From Cupriavidus sp. (lineage in GTDB: Bacteria; Pseudomonadota; Gammaproteobacteria; Burkholderiales; Burkholderiaceae), in NCBI GenBank assembly GCA_031180665.1, contig JAPSLP010000019.1, positions 32,468 to 96,467 of the forward strand: a stretch of DNA of 64,000 nt, read 5' to 3'. The notes beneath the pieces were generated by a model that worked only from the letters and a program-made list of their open reading frames with translations, was not told the DNA's origin and ran no database searches. This document shows positions 37,291 through 45,936 of this stretch, piece after piece. The position numbers and the translations under genes are program-made. Every line of letters starts with the position of its first letter. The stretch's first letter is position 1.

Positions 37291-37836
37291 ATGAAGCGTA
37301 TTCTTTTCGGTCTGGTGGCAAGCGGCGCGCTGGCGGCGTGTTCGCAGATGGAGCATCTGGGACAGAGGATGGGCGGCGGTGCGACGGCCGAGCGTGCCGT
37401 AGCGCCGCTGACGGCCAAGAGCGGCACCAATACCCAGGGCACCGTCACCTTCACCCAGCATGGCGATCATGTGATGGTGCTGGCCGACGTCACGGGCCTG
37501 CCGCCGAACTCGGTGCACGGTTTCCACGTCCATGAGAAGGGCGACTGCTCCGCGCCCGATGGGATGAGCGCCGGCGGCCATTTCAATCCGACCGGCAAGC
37601 CGCATGGATCGGTCCAGACCCCGGACCACCATGCCGGCGATATGCCGAACCTGACCGCCGACGCCAATGGCCGCGCGCGCGCCAGCTTCCAGCTGACCGG
37701 CATCACCGTGGCGCCGGGGTCCAACAGCGTGGTGGGTCGCGCGGTGGTCGTGCACAAGGACCCCGACGACTACAAGACCCAGCCCACCGGTAATTCCGGC
37801 GGCCGCATCGCCTGCGGCGTGGTGGTCAAGTCCTGA
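37291..37836 (+). CDS. sodC: Cu/Zn superoxide dismutase (lipoprotein type)
   Basis: Periplasmic superoxide dismutase of 181 residues. The signal ends in LAAC, with lipobox Cys16, so the enzyme is probably membrane-anchored. Copper and zinc ligands are visible in HGFHVHEKGDC, GGHFNPTGKPHG and HHAGDMPNL, and the late GNSGGRIACGVV holds the second cysteine of the conserved disulfide and an active-site Arg. AGGAGG is the ribosome binding site. It lies between the formate dehydrogenase gamma gene and fdhD, an unusual placement that may reflect protection of the respiratory complex or mere insertion. Confidence 0.93.
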   Translation: MKRILFGLVASGALAACSQMEHLGQRMGGGATAERAVAPLTAKSGTNTQGTVTFTQHGDHVMVLADVTGLPPNSVHGFHVHEKGDCSAPDGMSAGGHFNPTGKPHGSVQTPDHHAGDMPNLTADANGRARASFQLTGITVAPGSNSVVGRAVVVHKDPDDYKTQPTGNSGGRIACGVVVKS

Positions 37837-37918
37837 TCGGCGCGGCCGGCGCCGTGGCCGCTTCCCTGGTCCACCGATACCGCCGGCTCCGCCTCGAAGT
37901 TTCCGATTTCCCGTACCC

Positions 37919-38749
37919 ATGTCCCTGCGTCCCCAACTGAGTCAAGCCGCCGTCCCGCTGATCGAGGAGGTGGAGGTCGTCGACGAACAGGGCCGGGTGC
38001 GCTCGGCCTTCCTGCCCGGCGAGCGGCCGCTGACGGTGTATCTGGACAAGCGCGAGCTGGTCACGTTGATGACGTTGGGCGGTGCTCCCGAGGCGCTGGT
38101 GCTGGGCTATCTGCGCAATCAACGGCTGGTCGAGTCGATCGAGGACATCGCCGCGATCCAGGTCGATTGGGAGACCGAGTCCGCCGCGGTGACCACGCGC
38201 GGCGGCGTGGACCGCATCGAGGAGCGTACCGCCCGCAAGATCGTCACCACGGGCTGCGGCCAGGGCACGGTGTTCGGCTCGCTGCTCGATGAAGTGGACC
38301 AGATCCGCTTGCCCGACGACGCGGTGCTGGACCAGCAGACGCTCTACAGCATCGTCGATACCATCCGGCTGCAGCAGTCGGTCTACAAGCAGGCCGGCTC
38401 GGTGCATGGCTGCGCGCTGTTCCAGGGCCGGGAGCTGCTGATGTTCATCGAGGACGTGGGCCGCCACAACGCGGTCGACGCGATCGCGGGGCGCATGTGG
38501 CTCGAGGGGATGGATGGTGCGGACAAGGTGTTCTACACGACCGGCCGCCTGACCTCGGAAATGGTCATCAAGGGCGCGCAGATGGGCATTCCCTTCCTGC
38601 TGTCGCGCTCGGGTGTCACGCAGATGGGCTACCAGATGGCCAGGCGCGTCAACATGACGCTGTTCGCCCGCTGCACCGGCAAGCATTTCCTGCTCTATAC
38701 CGGTCGCCAACGGTTCCGCCACGACATCGAGCACGCGGCGGTCGCCTAG
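37919..38749 (+). CDS. fdhD: Formate dehydrogenase accessory sulfurtransferase FdhD
   Basis: Moves sulfur from a cysteine desulfurase to the molybdenum cofactor before insertion in formate dehydrogenase. The protein has 276 residues. The mobile active-site loop has TTGCGQGTVFG with one cysteine, where the E. coli protein has a CxxC. Other family marks are GGAPEALVLGYLRNQ, SVHGCALFQ, FIEDVGRHNAVDAI and FYTTGRLTSEMVIKGAQMGIPFLLSRSG. It closes the formate dehydrogenase locus. The low-GC insert begins behind it. Confidence 0.95.
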   Translation: MSLRPQLSQAAVPLIEEVEVVDEQGRVRSAFLPGERPLTVYLDKRELVTLMTLGGAPEALVLGYLRNQRLVESIEDIAAIQVDWETESAAVTTRGGVDRIEERTARKIVTTGCGQGTVFGSLLDEVDQIRLPDDAVLDQQTLYSIVDTIRLQQSVYKQAGSVHGCALFQGRELLMFIEDVGRHNAVDAIAGRMWLEGMDGADKVFYTTGRLTSEMVIKGAQMGIPFLLSRSGVTQMGYQMARRVNMTLFARCTGKHFLLYTGRQRFRHDIEHAAVA

Positions 38750-38780
38750 CTTATCGATCTGCCACTGCCGTTTCCCCTTG

Positions 38781-38827
38781 GTCGCGCTTCGGCGAGCGCG
38801 ACACCCCGCCGCTGCCTGCTGAGGCAG
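38781..38827. terminator. Two hairpins after fdhD
   Basis: GTCGCGCT/AGCGCGAC (38781–38802, 8 bp) and CTGCCT/AGGCAG (38812–38827, 6 bp) follow the fdhD stop. Neither has a T-run. They may mark the end of the fdh transcript. The rest of the 301-base gap to 39050 shows no gene and no convincing promoter; a CGCAGCA/TGCTGCG stem lies at 39007–39024, just before the peptide gene's ribosome binding site. Confidence 0.4.
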
Positions 38828-39050
38828 GCGCTCTCTCGCCCGGCGAAGCGATCTTTCCGCAGGGCTGTCAAACGAACCGCTGGCCACGCCGAGCTGCAGG
38901 CGTCGCTCAAGGCTTGAAGATTGCGGCCTTCAGCAAGGCTGCCACCGCTTCCGATTTCGACACGGCGCGACTTTCTTCCTTGGTAACGACGACTTACCTT
39001 TGACGGCGCAGCAGCCTTGCTGCGATCTCATCTCAAGGAGGTTGTCAATC

Positions 39051-39164
39051 ATGAAGAAGATCATCATCGAGCCGGAGCTGTCGCATCAATCCAATGACGC
39101 TTACAACAATGTCCATGGCGCTCCCGTCGTGCCGAAGACACCGACCGTGACGGCCGAAGCGTAA
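39051..39164 (+). CDS. Candidate RiPP precursor peptide (37 residues)
   Basis: A short open frame with a perfect AAGGAGG ribosome binding site eight bases before its ATG. The peptide opens MKKIIIEPEL, a basic/hydrophobic/acidic front that could be a leader. The middle (residues 11–23) is rich in Ser, His, Asn, Asp and Tyr, and the C-terminal 14 residues are built of Pro, Val, Thr, Ala and Lys. It has no cysteine and no signal peptide. It does not show PqqA, mycofactocin, lasso or lanthipeptide hallmarks. Its position ahead of a hairpin, a SagB-type oxidoreductase, a carbamoyltransferase and an exporter makes it the probable substrate. Function is inferred only. Confidence 0.6.
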   Translation: MKKIIIEPELSHQSNDAYNNVHGAPVVPKTPTVTAEA

Positions 39165-39178
39165 GCGTAGCGTGCTGT

Positions 39179-39209
39179 GTTCTGGCGGGAACGGGTCTCC
39201 CGTCAGAAC
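39179..39209 (+). promoter_or_regulatory. Hairpin between the precursor gene and the SagB-like gene
   Basis: A 12-pair stem GTTCTGGCGGGA / TCCCGTCAGAAC (one G-U pair, 7-base loop) lies 14 bases after the peptide stop and 22 bases before the next ATG. There is no T-run. Such stems in RiPP operons often attenuate or process the message so that precursor outnumbers enzyme. Confidence 0.6.
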
Positions 39210-39231
39210 AGAGGCGCCCATTGGAGACCAT

Positions 39232-40286
39232 ATGAACCCGTCGTTCTTTCTCAAGGTTTTCAACGGCAAGCTGGTGTTGTGGAATTACGCGACACACGAG
39301 CAGTACGAACTCGATATCGACCATGTTCACCGCATCGTCGAACTCGCGGCAGAACCGGGCTACCGCGCGAACGCGATGGATCGCGCAATACGGGACTCGG
39401 GCTGCTTGGATGAGATTGATCCGCCAGATTGGGGATGGGACTGCCTGTCCCGAATCTTCCATGTCGGCACACAGATCCGGCTGAAAGAAGGCGAGAGTCT
39501 TCCTGTCGAGGACGGCTATGAAGGCTATGTCCGGTACTGCGCCTCCATTGCAGATCGGATGCCAGCGCTTGTCACAGAAAGGCCCGGAGCTGTCACGCCG
39601 CTGCCGCCGCCAAATCTGGACGCATTGGCGACGGTCAATCTGCGAGACGCGCTGATGCAGCGAGAAAGCTGCCGAAACTTCTCGGCGGAGCCGCTGACAT
39701 TGCAGATGGTGTCCGACATCCTCTGGGCAACCTTCGGCGCCGTACACGGAACCACCCGCGAGGACATGGTGCAGGCCGGAATGATGCCGGTCGGATACCG
39801 TCGAACATCACCGTCGCAGGATCGCTGCAAGCGAGCGAAGCGTACCTCGTCTCACTGCGTGTTCAGGATCTATCCGCTGGCATCTATCACTATCGTAGCC
39901 ACACGCACGAACTGTCCTTGGTTCGCGAAGCGCTCGACGACTTCAATCTTGGTTCATTGCTGTGCGCCCAGATGTTCGCGAACGACCTCGCATTCGGAAC
40001 ATTCGTGACATCGCGTTTCGACAAGATGTGGTGGAAGTACCCGCATTCGCGAGCATACCGTGTTGCCCTGCTCGATATCGGTTGCCTTACCCAGACGTTT
40101 CAGTTGTGCTGCACCGCGCTAGGGTGTCAATCGTGGCCAACCGGCTACTTTATTGATGCAGAGGTCAATCGCCTTCTTCAATTGGACAACGTCGGAGAGT
40201 CGGCAATGTTTTTCCTCGGCGCGGGACGAGGAGCCGGGCCATTCGCCAAAGCCGCCCTTGCGGCCATTCATCAGATGCAGGTGTGA
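39232..40286 (+). pseudogene. SagB/ThcOx-type flavin oxidoreductase, frameshifted
   Basis: Relative of SagB/McbC/ThcOx FMN oxidases, which dehydrogenate azolines in RiPPs. From the ATG at 39232 (GGAG before it) the first frame gives an N-terminal domain (FNGKLVLWNYATHEQYELD, typical of this family) and the start of a nitroreductase fold with RESCRNF at 144–150. After RRTSPS (ending at 39816) the reading moves to the -1 frame, where GSLQASEAYLVSLRV, GIYHYRSHTHEL, YRVALLDIGCLTQTFQL and MFFLGAGRG complete the fold to the stop at 40286. One missing base near 39813–39819 explains it: an SPSxGS motif would be restored. It is either a true pseudogene or a base error. No YcaO cyclase is present. Confidence 0.82.
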
Positions 40287-40290
40287 AAGC

Positions 40291-41412
40291 GTGAGAATAT
40301 TCGCCTTCAAGCCCGGGCACGATGGCAGCGCCGCACTGATTGATGGGGGACATCTCGTCTTTTCCATTGAAGCAGAGAAGGATTCAGGCGACCGCTACGC
40401 TCAGATGGAGAGGAAGAGGAACTTCTCTCCATTCTCCTTGGAGATCCGGCTGCCGTGCCCGCCTTCCACAAGCCCGACTTTGCGCGCTTCCGGATATACA
40501 ACAGTGGCGTGCAATCAGTCCACACGCACCGGCTTGCGCGCTTGATTACCGACCGGATCTTCGCGGCCTTTCAGCATGCTGCCCGTTCGATCATCCAGGA
40601 TCGCCGTCCGCTACTGATCTCTGGCGGATGTGGCCTCAACTGCGAGTGGAATCGCGCCTGGCAGGAGCCGTCGTTGTTCACCGAGACCTTCGTCCCTCCG
40701 TGTGCCAACGACACCGGGTCGGCGGTGGGCTCAGCGGCCGATGCCCAATTGGCATTGACTGGCAATGCAAAGCTTTCGTGGACAGTCTACTGCGGTCAGG
40801 AGATCGTCGATGACGCGGACTGCCAGCATCTAGAGTCAATAGGACCATGCTTCTGCATTGGTGCGGACCTATCGGCGGTAGCCTCAGCATTGCACGACGG
40901 CGCTGTCATCGCTTGGATATCCGGGCGCGCCGAAATGGGTCCAAGGGCGTTAGGCAACCGATCGCTCCTCGCCGCACCGTTCGCCAAGGCCACGCTCCAC
41001 CGGCTCAACGAGATAAAGCGAAGGGAGGGGTTTCGCCCTATTGCCCCCGGTGTGTCTCGAAGAGGACCCCGCGCGACTCTTCGATCTGCGGCACCCGAGT
41101 CGTTACATGCTTTTTTTCGCCAGGGTGATACAGAACGGGATGGACGCCGTGACCCATGTGGACGGCTCCGCGAGGCCGCAGACAGTGACACCAGAATCGA
41201 ACCCGCTTCTCTATCGGCTGCTCCGGGAGTTCAAGGCCCGAAGCGGGGTCGGGCTGCTCTGCAATACCTCTCTGAACTTTAGCGGGAAAGGCTTCATCAA
41301 TCGGACATCGGAGCTGCTGCAGTACGCGCGAGAGACAGGGCTCGATGGTTTCGCCGTAGAGGGGCGGCTCTTTCTAAGGCGGGGTCGGCCGCAAGGATCC
41401 GGCCAATGCTAG
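40291..41412 (+). pseudogene. CmcH/NodU-family O-carbamoyltransferase, internally deleted and frameshifted
   Basis: Begins at GTG 40291, four bases after the previous stop. Residues 1–25 have KPGHDGSAALI and then EAEKDS, matching 3-hydroxymethylcephem carbamoyltransferase (CmcH) and NodU relatives, which transfer carbamoyl phosphate to hydroxyl groups. Near 40410–40416 the frame moves by -1 and sequence jumps to GGCGLNCEWN, FVPPCANDTGSA, LTGNAKLSW, GRAEMGPRALGNRSLL and REGFRPIAP. At 41044–41050 a run of five Cs causes a +1 shift, restored as VCLEEDPARLF and LCNTSLNFSGKGF. About 370 codons remain against roughly 500 or more in the family; the middle of the N-terminal domain seems lost. Probably inactive as read. 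Confidence 0.82.
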
Positions 41413-42635
41413 CGGCCGACGGAGCCAATCTCTTGCGGGTCAAGGGGTATCCCTCTTTGCTGATATCGCGGGTTGTAGGGTCGATCAGCGTGTGGCTCGA
41501 CTTCACCCTGATGTTCTCCGCGCTGACATTCCACTGGCAGGCGGATGCTCAAACGGTGGGTTTCGCCCTTGCGCTGTATGGATTGCCGGGCCTTGCGATT
41601 GGTCCCTACCTTGGAGCGCTGGCAGACCGGTCGCAGCCGGTGCAGGCGCTTGCCCTCGGATATGCCGGGCGGATGGTTGTGTCGATTTTGCTCGCCACTT
41701 CAACGAGCATTAACGTATTCATCTTTCTGATTTTCCTCAAGGGGCTCGCGAACGTCGCGATGATGCCTGTGGAGCAAGTGCTGATTCAGCGATTGCTCAG
41801 GAAGGAGCAACTGGTTCGAAATGCTGGGGTGATGACCCTGATCGATCAATTCAGCAAGATCGGTGCCCCGATGCTCGCCGCTGGTTTTGCCACATGGTCA
41901 ACTCCCACCGCGGGCTTTTTCCTCTCGGCCCAGCTCGCAGCGATCGGTCTTATTGCTGCTGTTTTCCTTGGGCGTTTGCTCCATTGCGTCTCCCCTGGAT
42001 CGTCCAGAGAGTCGATGTGGAATGGATTGGTGGTCTTTCGTCAGCTGCTTCGCCACAACACTCAGTTCAGGACGACATATCTCGTTGCGCTTTCGCAGTG
42101 CGCGGTACTCAGTTTCTATGATCCCCTGCTGGCGCTGTTCCTGAAGGGCCAGGGTTTCCCGGCGGGCACGTTTGGTGTGATTGTTAGCTGCACTGCGGCG
42201 GGTGCCATCGGAGCGGGGGTAGTCTTCCGAACGATATTCGCTCGCGGGGGCCATAGTCTTAGCCCTGCTTCACTGGCGGGTTTCGGCATGACCGTCCTGC
42301 TACCAGGGCTTCTCGCCTTGACCCGTTTTCCTCTGCCTCTTTACGCTCTTTACGTGTCCTGGCTCGCCAATGGCTTCTTTTATGGCATTGCCTCCATGCT
42401 GTTCATGGTGACGCTTCAGCGGGAAGCCCCTAGTCCATCGATAGGGGCCGTAGTGTCATTGGCACCTTCCACCCAGCTGGCCATGCTGGTCGCCGGACCG
42501 ATCCTCGGGTCCTGGGCGGCCGAGCATGTCGGCATCCCCACAGTATTTGTTCTGTCCGGGGCAGTGGCAATCGCCTCAGGGCTTCTGCTATACGCGTTGC
42601 TGCGCGGGCGGCCCTCCCAACCGGCTGCCACCTGA
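41406..42635 (+). CDS. MFS transporter, probable exporter of the peptide cluster
   Basis: An intact 409-residue major facilitator with about 12 hydrophobic segments, starting [32 protein letters not shown] in the first cytoplasmic loop is the family's loop 2-3 motif, and a longer hydrophilic loop near residue 200 separates two six-helix halves. The ATG overlaps the stop of the carbamoyltransferase gene (ATGCTAG), so it is translationally coupled. G+C is lower than in flanking genes (32 of 60 bases in 42001–42060 against 39 of 60 in 43201–43260 of dcd). Export of, or immunity to, the cluster product is inferred from context. Confidence 0.85.
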   Translation: MLAADGANLLRVKGYPSLLISRVVGSISVWLDFTLMFSALTFHWQADAQTVGFALALYGLPGLAIGPYLGALADRSQPVQALALGYAGRMVVSILLATSTSINVFIFLIFLKGLANVAMMPVEQVLIQRLLRKEQLVRNAGVMTLIDQFSKIGAPMLAAGFATWSTPTAGFFLSAQLAAIGLIAAVFLGRLLHCVSPGSSRESMWNGLVVFRQLLRHNTQFRTTYLVALSQCAVLSFYDPLLALFLKGQGFPAGTFGVIVSCTAAGAIGAGVVFRTIFARGGHSLSPASLAGFGMTVLLPGLLALTRFPLPLYALYVSWLANGFFYGIASMLFMVTLQREAPSPSIGAVVSLAPSTQLAMLVAGPILGSWAAEHVGIPTVFVLSGAVAIASGLLLYALLRGRPSQPAAT

Positions 42636-42738
42636 GACTGGCATAGGCCTGGGTTTGCCCGGTGAGGGGCAGCAGGCGAGGGCACGCGGCAGTCAAGCCG
42701 GTTCCCGCCCCATCCGTCTTGCACCGCAGGATTGGTTG

Positions 42739-42744
42739 TACAAT
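42739..42744 (+). promoter_or_regulatory. Putative -10 element of dcd
   Basis: TACAAT lies 63 bases before the dcd start, with a TTGCAC at 42719 that has a short 14-base spacer. Sequence from here on has the host-like base composition, so the insert probably ends between 42636 and about 42720. Confidence 0.4.
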
Positions 42745-42807
42745 GCGGCCCAACCGCGCCGCGCCCGGTGTTTCCAACGCGCGCCCTTCCGCTTACCCGC
42801 TTACCCT

Positions 42808-43374
<567 letters not shown>

Positions 43375-43380
43375 TTGCCC

Positions 43381-43386
43381 TACAAT
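43381..43386 (+). promoter_or_regulatory. Putative -10 element upstream of the decarboxylase
   Basis: TACAAT lies 6 bases after the dcd stop and ~190 bases before the decarboxylase ATG. The remaining 190 bases hold no gene and no clear stem, and could serve as a long leader. Confidence 0.35.
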
Positions 43387-43578
43387 GCGGGCCAATGGCG
43401 CCTGAAACCCCGCTCCCACGGCTGATACCTGCCACCGCCAGCACCGAACGCCAAGAACCGGCGCAGCGGCTTGACCGCCGCGCGATGCCTATCCGAGCCA
43501 CATGCCCCCGCGTGCCGAACGCGGGCCATGTGGCTCAAGTCCTTTTGCCTCTCTCTCTCCTTTCCGCGAGGACGCCCG

Positions 43579-45849
43579 ATGAAATTCCGCTTCCCCGTCA
43601 TCATCATCGATGAAGACTTCCGCTCCGAGAACATCTCCGGCTCGGGCATCCGTGCGCTGGCCCAGGCTATCGAAGCCGAAGGCATGGAGGTGATGGGCCT
43701 GACCAGCTACGGCGACCTGACCTCGTTCGCGCAGCAGTCCAGCCGCGCCTCGAGCTTCATCGTGTCGATCGATGACGACGAGTTCGCCAGCGGAACCGAT
43801 GAGCCCGAGGCGGCCGCGATCGAGAAGCTGCGCGCCTTTGTCACCGAGGTGCGCCGGCGCAACGCCAATCTGCCGATCTTCCTGTACGGCGAGACCCGTA
43901 CCTCGCGCCATATCCCCAACGACATCCTGCGCGAGCTGCACGGCTTCATTCATATGTTCGAGGACACGCCCGAGTTCGTGGCCCGCCATATCATCCGCGA
44001 AGCCAAGGTATATCTCGAATCGCTGGCGCCGCCGTTCTTCAAGGCGCTGATCGACTACGCGCAGGACAGCTCGTATTCGTGGCACTGCCCGGGTCATTCG
44101 GGCGGCGTCGCTTTCCTGAAGAGCCCGGTCGGCCAGGTGTTCCACCAGTTTTTCGGCGAGAACATGCTGCGCGCCGACGTCTGCAACGCAGTCGACGAAC
44201 TGGGCCAGCTGCTCGACCATACCGGCCCGGTGGCGGCATCCGAGCGCAATGCCGCGCGGATCTTCAACTCGGACCACATGTTCTTCGTCACCAACGGCAC
44301 CTCGACCTCGAACAAGATGGTCTGGCACGCCAACGTGGCCCCCGGCGACATCGTGGTGGTCGACCGCAACTGCCACAAGTCGATCCTGCACGCGATCATG
44401 ATGACCGGCGCGATTCCGGTGTTCCTGATGCCGACGCGCAACCACTACGGCATCATCGGCCCAATCCCGAAGAGCGAGTTCGACCCGGAAACCATCCGCA
44501 AGAAGATCGCCGCGCACCCGTTCGCCAGCCAGGCGAAGAACCAGAAGCCGCGCATCCTGACGATCACGCAGGGCACCTATGACGGCGTGCTGTACAACGC
44601 CGAGCAGATCAAGGAGATGCTGGCGGCCGAGATCGACACGCTGCATTTCGACGAGGCCTGGCTGCCGCACGCCGCATTCCACGACTTCTATCGCAACATG
44701 CACGCGATCGGGCGCGATCGTCCCCGCAGCAAGGACGCGCTGGTGTTCGCCACGCAGTCGACCCACAAGCTGCTGGCGGGCCTGTCGCAAGCGTCGCAGA
44801 TCCTCGTGCAGGACTCCGAGACGCGCAAGCTGGACCGGTACCGCTTCAACGAGGCGTACCTGATGCATACCTCGACCAGCCCGCAGTATTCGATCATCGC
44901 CTCGTGCGATGTGGCCGCGGCGATGATGGAAGCGCCGGGCGGCACCGCGCTGGTCGAGGAGAGCATCCAGGAGGCGCTGGACTTCCGCCGCGCGATGCGC
45001 AAGGTCGAGGGCGATTACGACGCCGGCAACAACGGCGACTGGTGGTTCAAGGTCTGGGGCCCGGAAGCGCTGATCGAGGACGGCATCGGCGATCGCGACG
45101 CATGGATGCTCAAGGCCAATGACCGCTGGCACGGTTTCGGCGATCTGGCCGACGGCTTCAACCTGCTCGACCCGATCAAGGCCACCATCATCACGCCGGG
45201 GCTCGACGTCGACGGCGAGTTCAGCGAGCGCGGCATCCCGGCCGCGATCGTCACCAAGTACCTGGCCGAGCACGGCATCATCATCGAGAAGACCGGGCTG
45301 TACTCGTTCTTCATCATGTTCACCATCGGCATTACCAAGGGCCGCTGGAACTCGCTGGTGACCGAGCTGCAGCAGTTCAAGGACGACTACGACCAGAACC
45401 AGCCGCTGTGGCGCGTGCTGCCCGAGTTCGTCGCGCGGTTCCCGCAATACGAGCGGATGGGCCTGCGCGACCTGTGCGACGCCATCCATAGCGTCTACAA
45501 GGCCAATGACGTCGCGCGCGTGACCACCGAGATGTACCTGTCGGACATGGAGCCGGCGATGAAGCCCTCCGACGCCTGGGCGATGATGGCGCACCGCGAG
45601 ATCGAACGGGTGCCGGTCGACGACCTGGAGGGCCGCGTCACCGCGATCCTGCTGACGCCGTACCCGCCGGGCATTCCGCTGCTGATCCCGGGCGAGCGCT
45701 TCAACCGGACCATCGTCCAGTACCTGAAGTTCGCGCGCGAGTTCAACCAGCTGTTCCCGGGCTTCGAGACCGATATCCACGGGCTGGTGGCCGAGGAGAT
45801 CGACGGCAAGCGCGTGTATTTCGTCGATTGCGTGAAGCAGACGGCTTGA
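43579..45849 (+). CDS. Orn/Lys/Arg decarboxylase (fold type I, AdiA/LdcC-like)
   Basis: Large PLP decarboxylase of 756 residues acting on arginine, lysine or ornithine. There is an N-terminal receiver-like wing domain (PVIIIDEDFRSENISGSGIRAL), the PLP domain with HCPGHSGGVAFLKSPVG, FVTNGTSTSNKMVWHA, DRNCHKSILHAI and FDEAWLPHAAFH. The cofactor lysine is in FATQSTHKLLAGLSQAS. A large C-terminal domain follows. Substrate cannot be fixed from sequence by eye; arginine decarboxylase is the usual annotation in Burkholderiales. It would consume protons in acid or feed polyamine synthesis. It is a single-gene unit closed by a strong terminator. Confidence 0.92.
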   Translation: MKFRFPVIIIDEDFRSENISGSGIRALAQAIEAEGMEVMGLTSYGDLTSFAQQSSRASSFIVSIDDDEFASGTDEPEAAAIEKLRAFVTEVRRRNANLPIFLYGETRTSRHIPNDILRELHGFIHMFEDTPEFVARHIIREAKVYLESLAPPFFKALIDYAQDSSYSWHCPGHSGGVAFLKSPVGQVFHQFFGENMLRADVCNAVDELGQLLDHTGPVAASERNAARIFNSDHMFFVTNGTSTSNKMVWHANVAPGDIVVVDRNCHKSILHAIMMTGAIPVFLMPTRNHYGIIGPIPKSEFDPETIRKKIAAHPFASQAKNQKPRILTITQGTYDGVLYNAEQIKEMLAAEIDTLHFDEAWLPHAAFHDFYRNMHAIGRDRPRSKDALVFATQSTHKLLAGLSQASQILVQDSETRKLDRYRFNEAYLMHTSTSPQYSIIASCDVAAAMMEAPGGTALVEESIQEALDFRRAMRKVEGDYDAGNNGDWWFKVWGPEALIEDGIGDRDAWMLKANDRWHGFGDLADGFNLLDPIKATIITPGLDVDGEFSERGIPAAIVTKYLAEHGIIIEKTGLYSFFIMFTIGITKGRWNSLVTELQQFKDDYDQNQPLWRVLPEFVARFPQYERMGLRDLCDAIHSVYKANDVARVTTEMYLSDMEPAMKPSDAWAMMAHREIERVPVDDLEGRVTAILLTPYPPGIPLLIPGERFNRTIVQYLKFAREFNQLFPGFETDIHGLVAEEIDGKRVYFVDCVKQTA

Positions 45850-45867
45850 CGGCGGCGAGGCGGTAAG

Positions 45868-45906
45868 AAAAAAACGGCCGGCATCATTTTGATGCCGGCC
45901 GTTTTT
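45868..45906. terminator. Bidirectional Rho-independent terminator
   Basis: Perfect 13-base arms ACGGCCGGCATCA and TGATGCCGGCCGT around a 3-base loop, with As before and TTTTT after. It serves the decarboxylase on + and dctM on -, both of which end here. Confidence 0.95.
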
Positions 45907-45936
45907 CCTGGTGCCGTCGTACGGTCCCGGCTCGAA

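Noticed and set aside
38497..39003. Open frame running from within fdhD into the gap
   Set aside because: It is out of frame with fdhD, has no ribosome binding site at any start in the gap, and its product resembles nothing known.
39051..39164. PqqA-, mycofactocin- or microcin C-type precursor
   Set aside because: There is no ExxxY pair, no terminal VY, and no radical-SAM or ThiF/E1-like partner gene.
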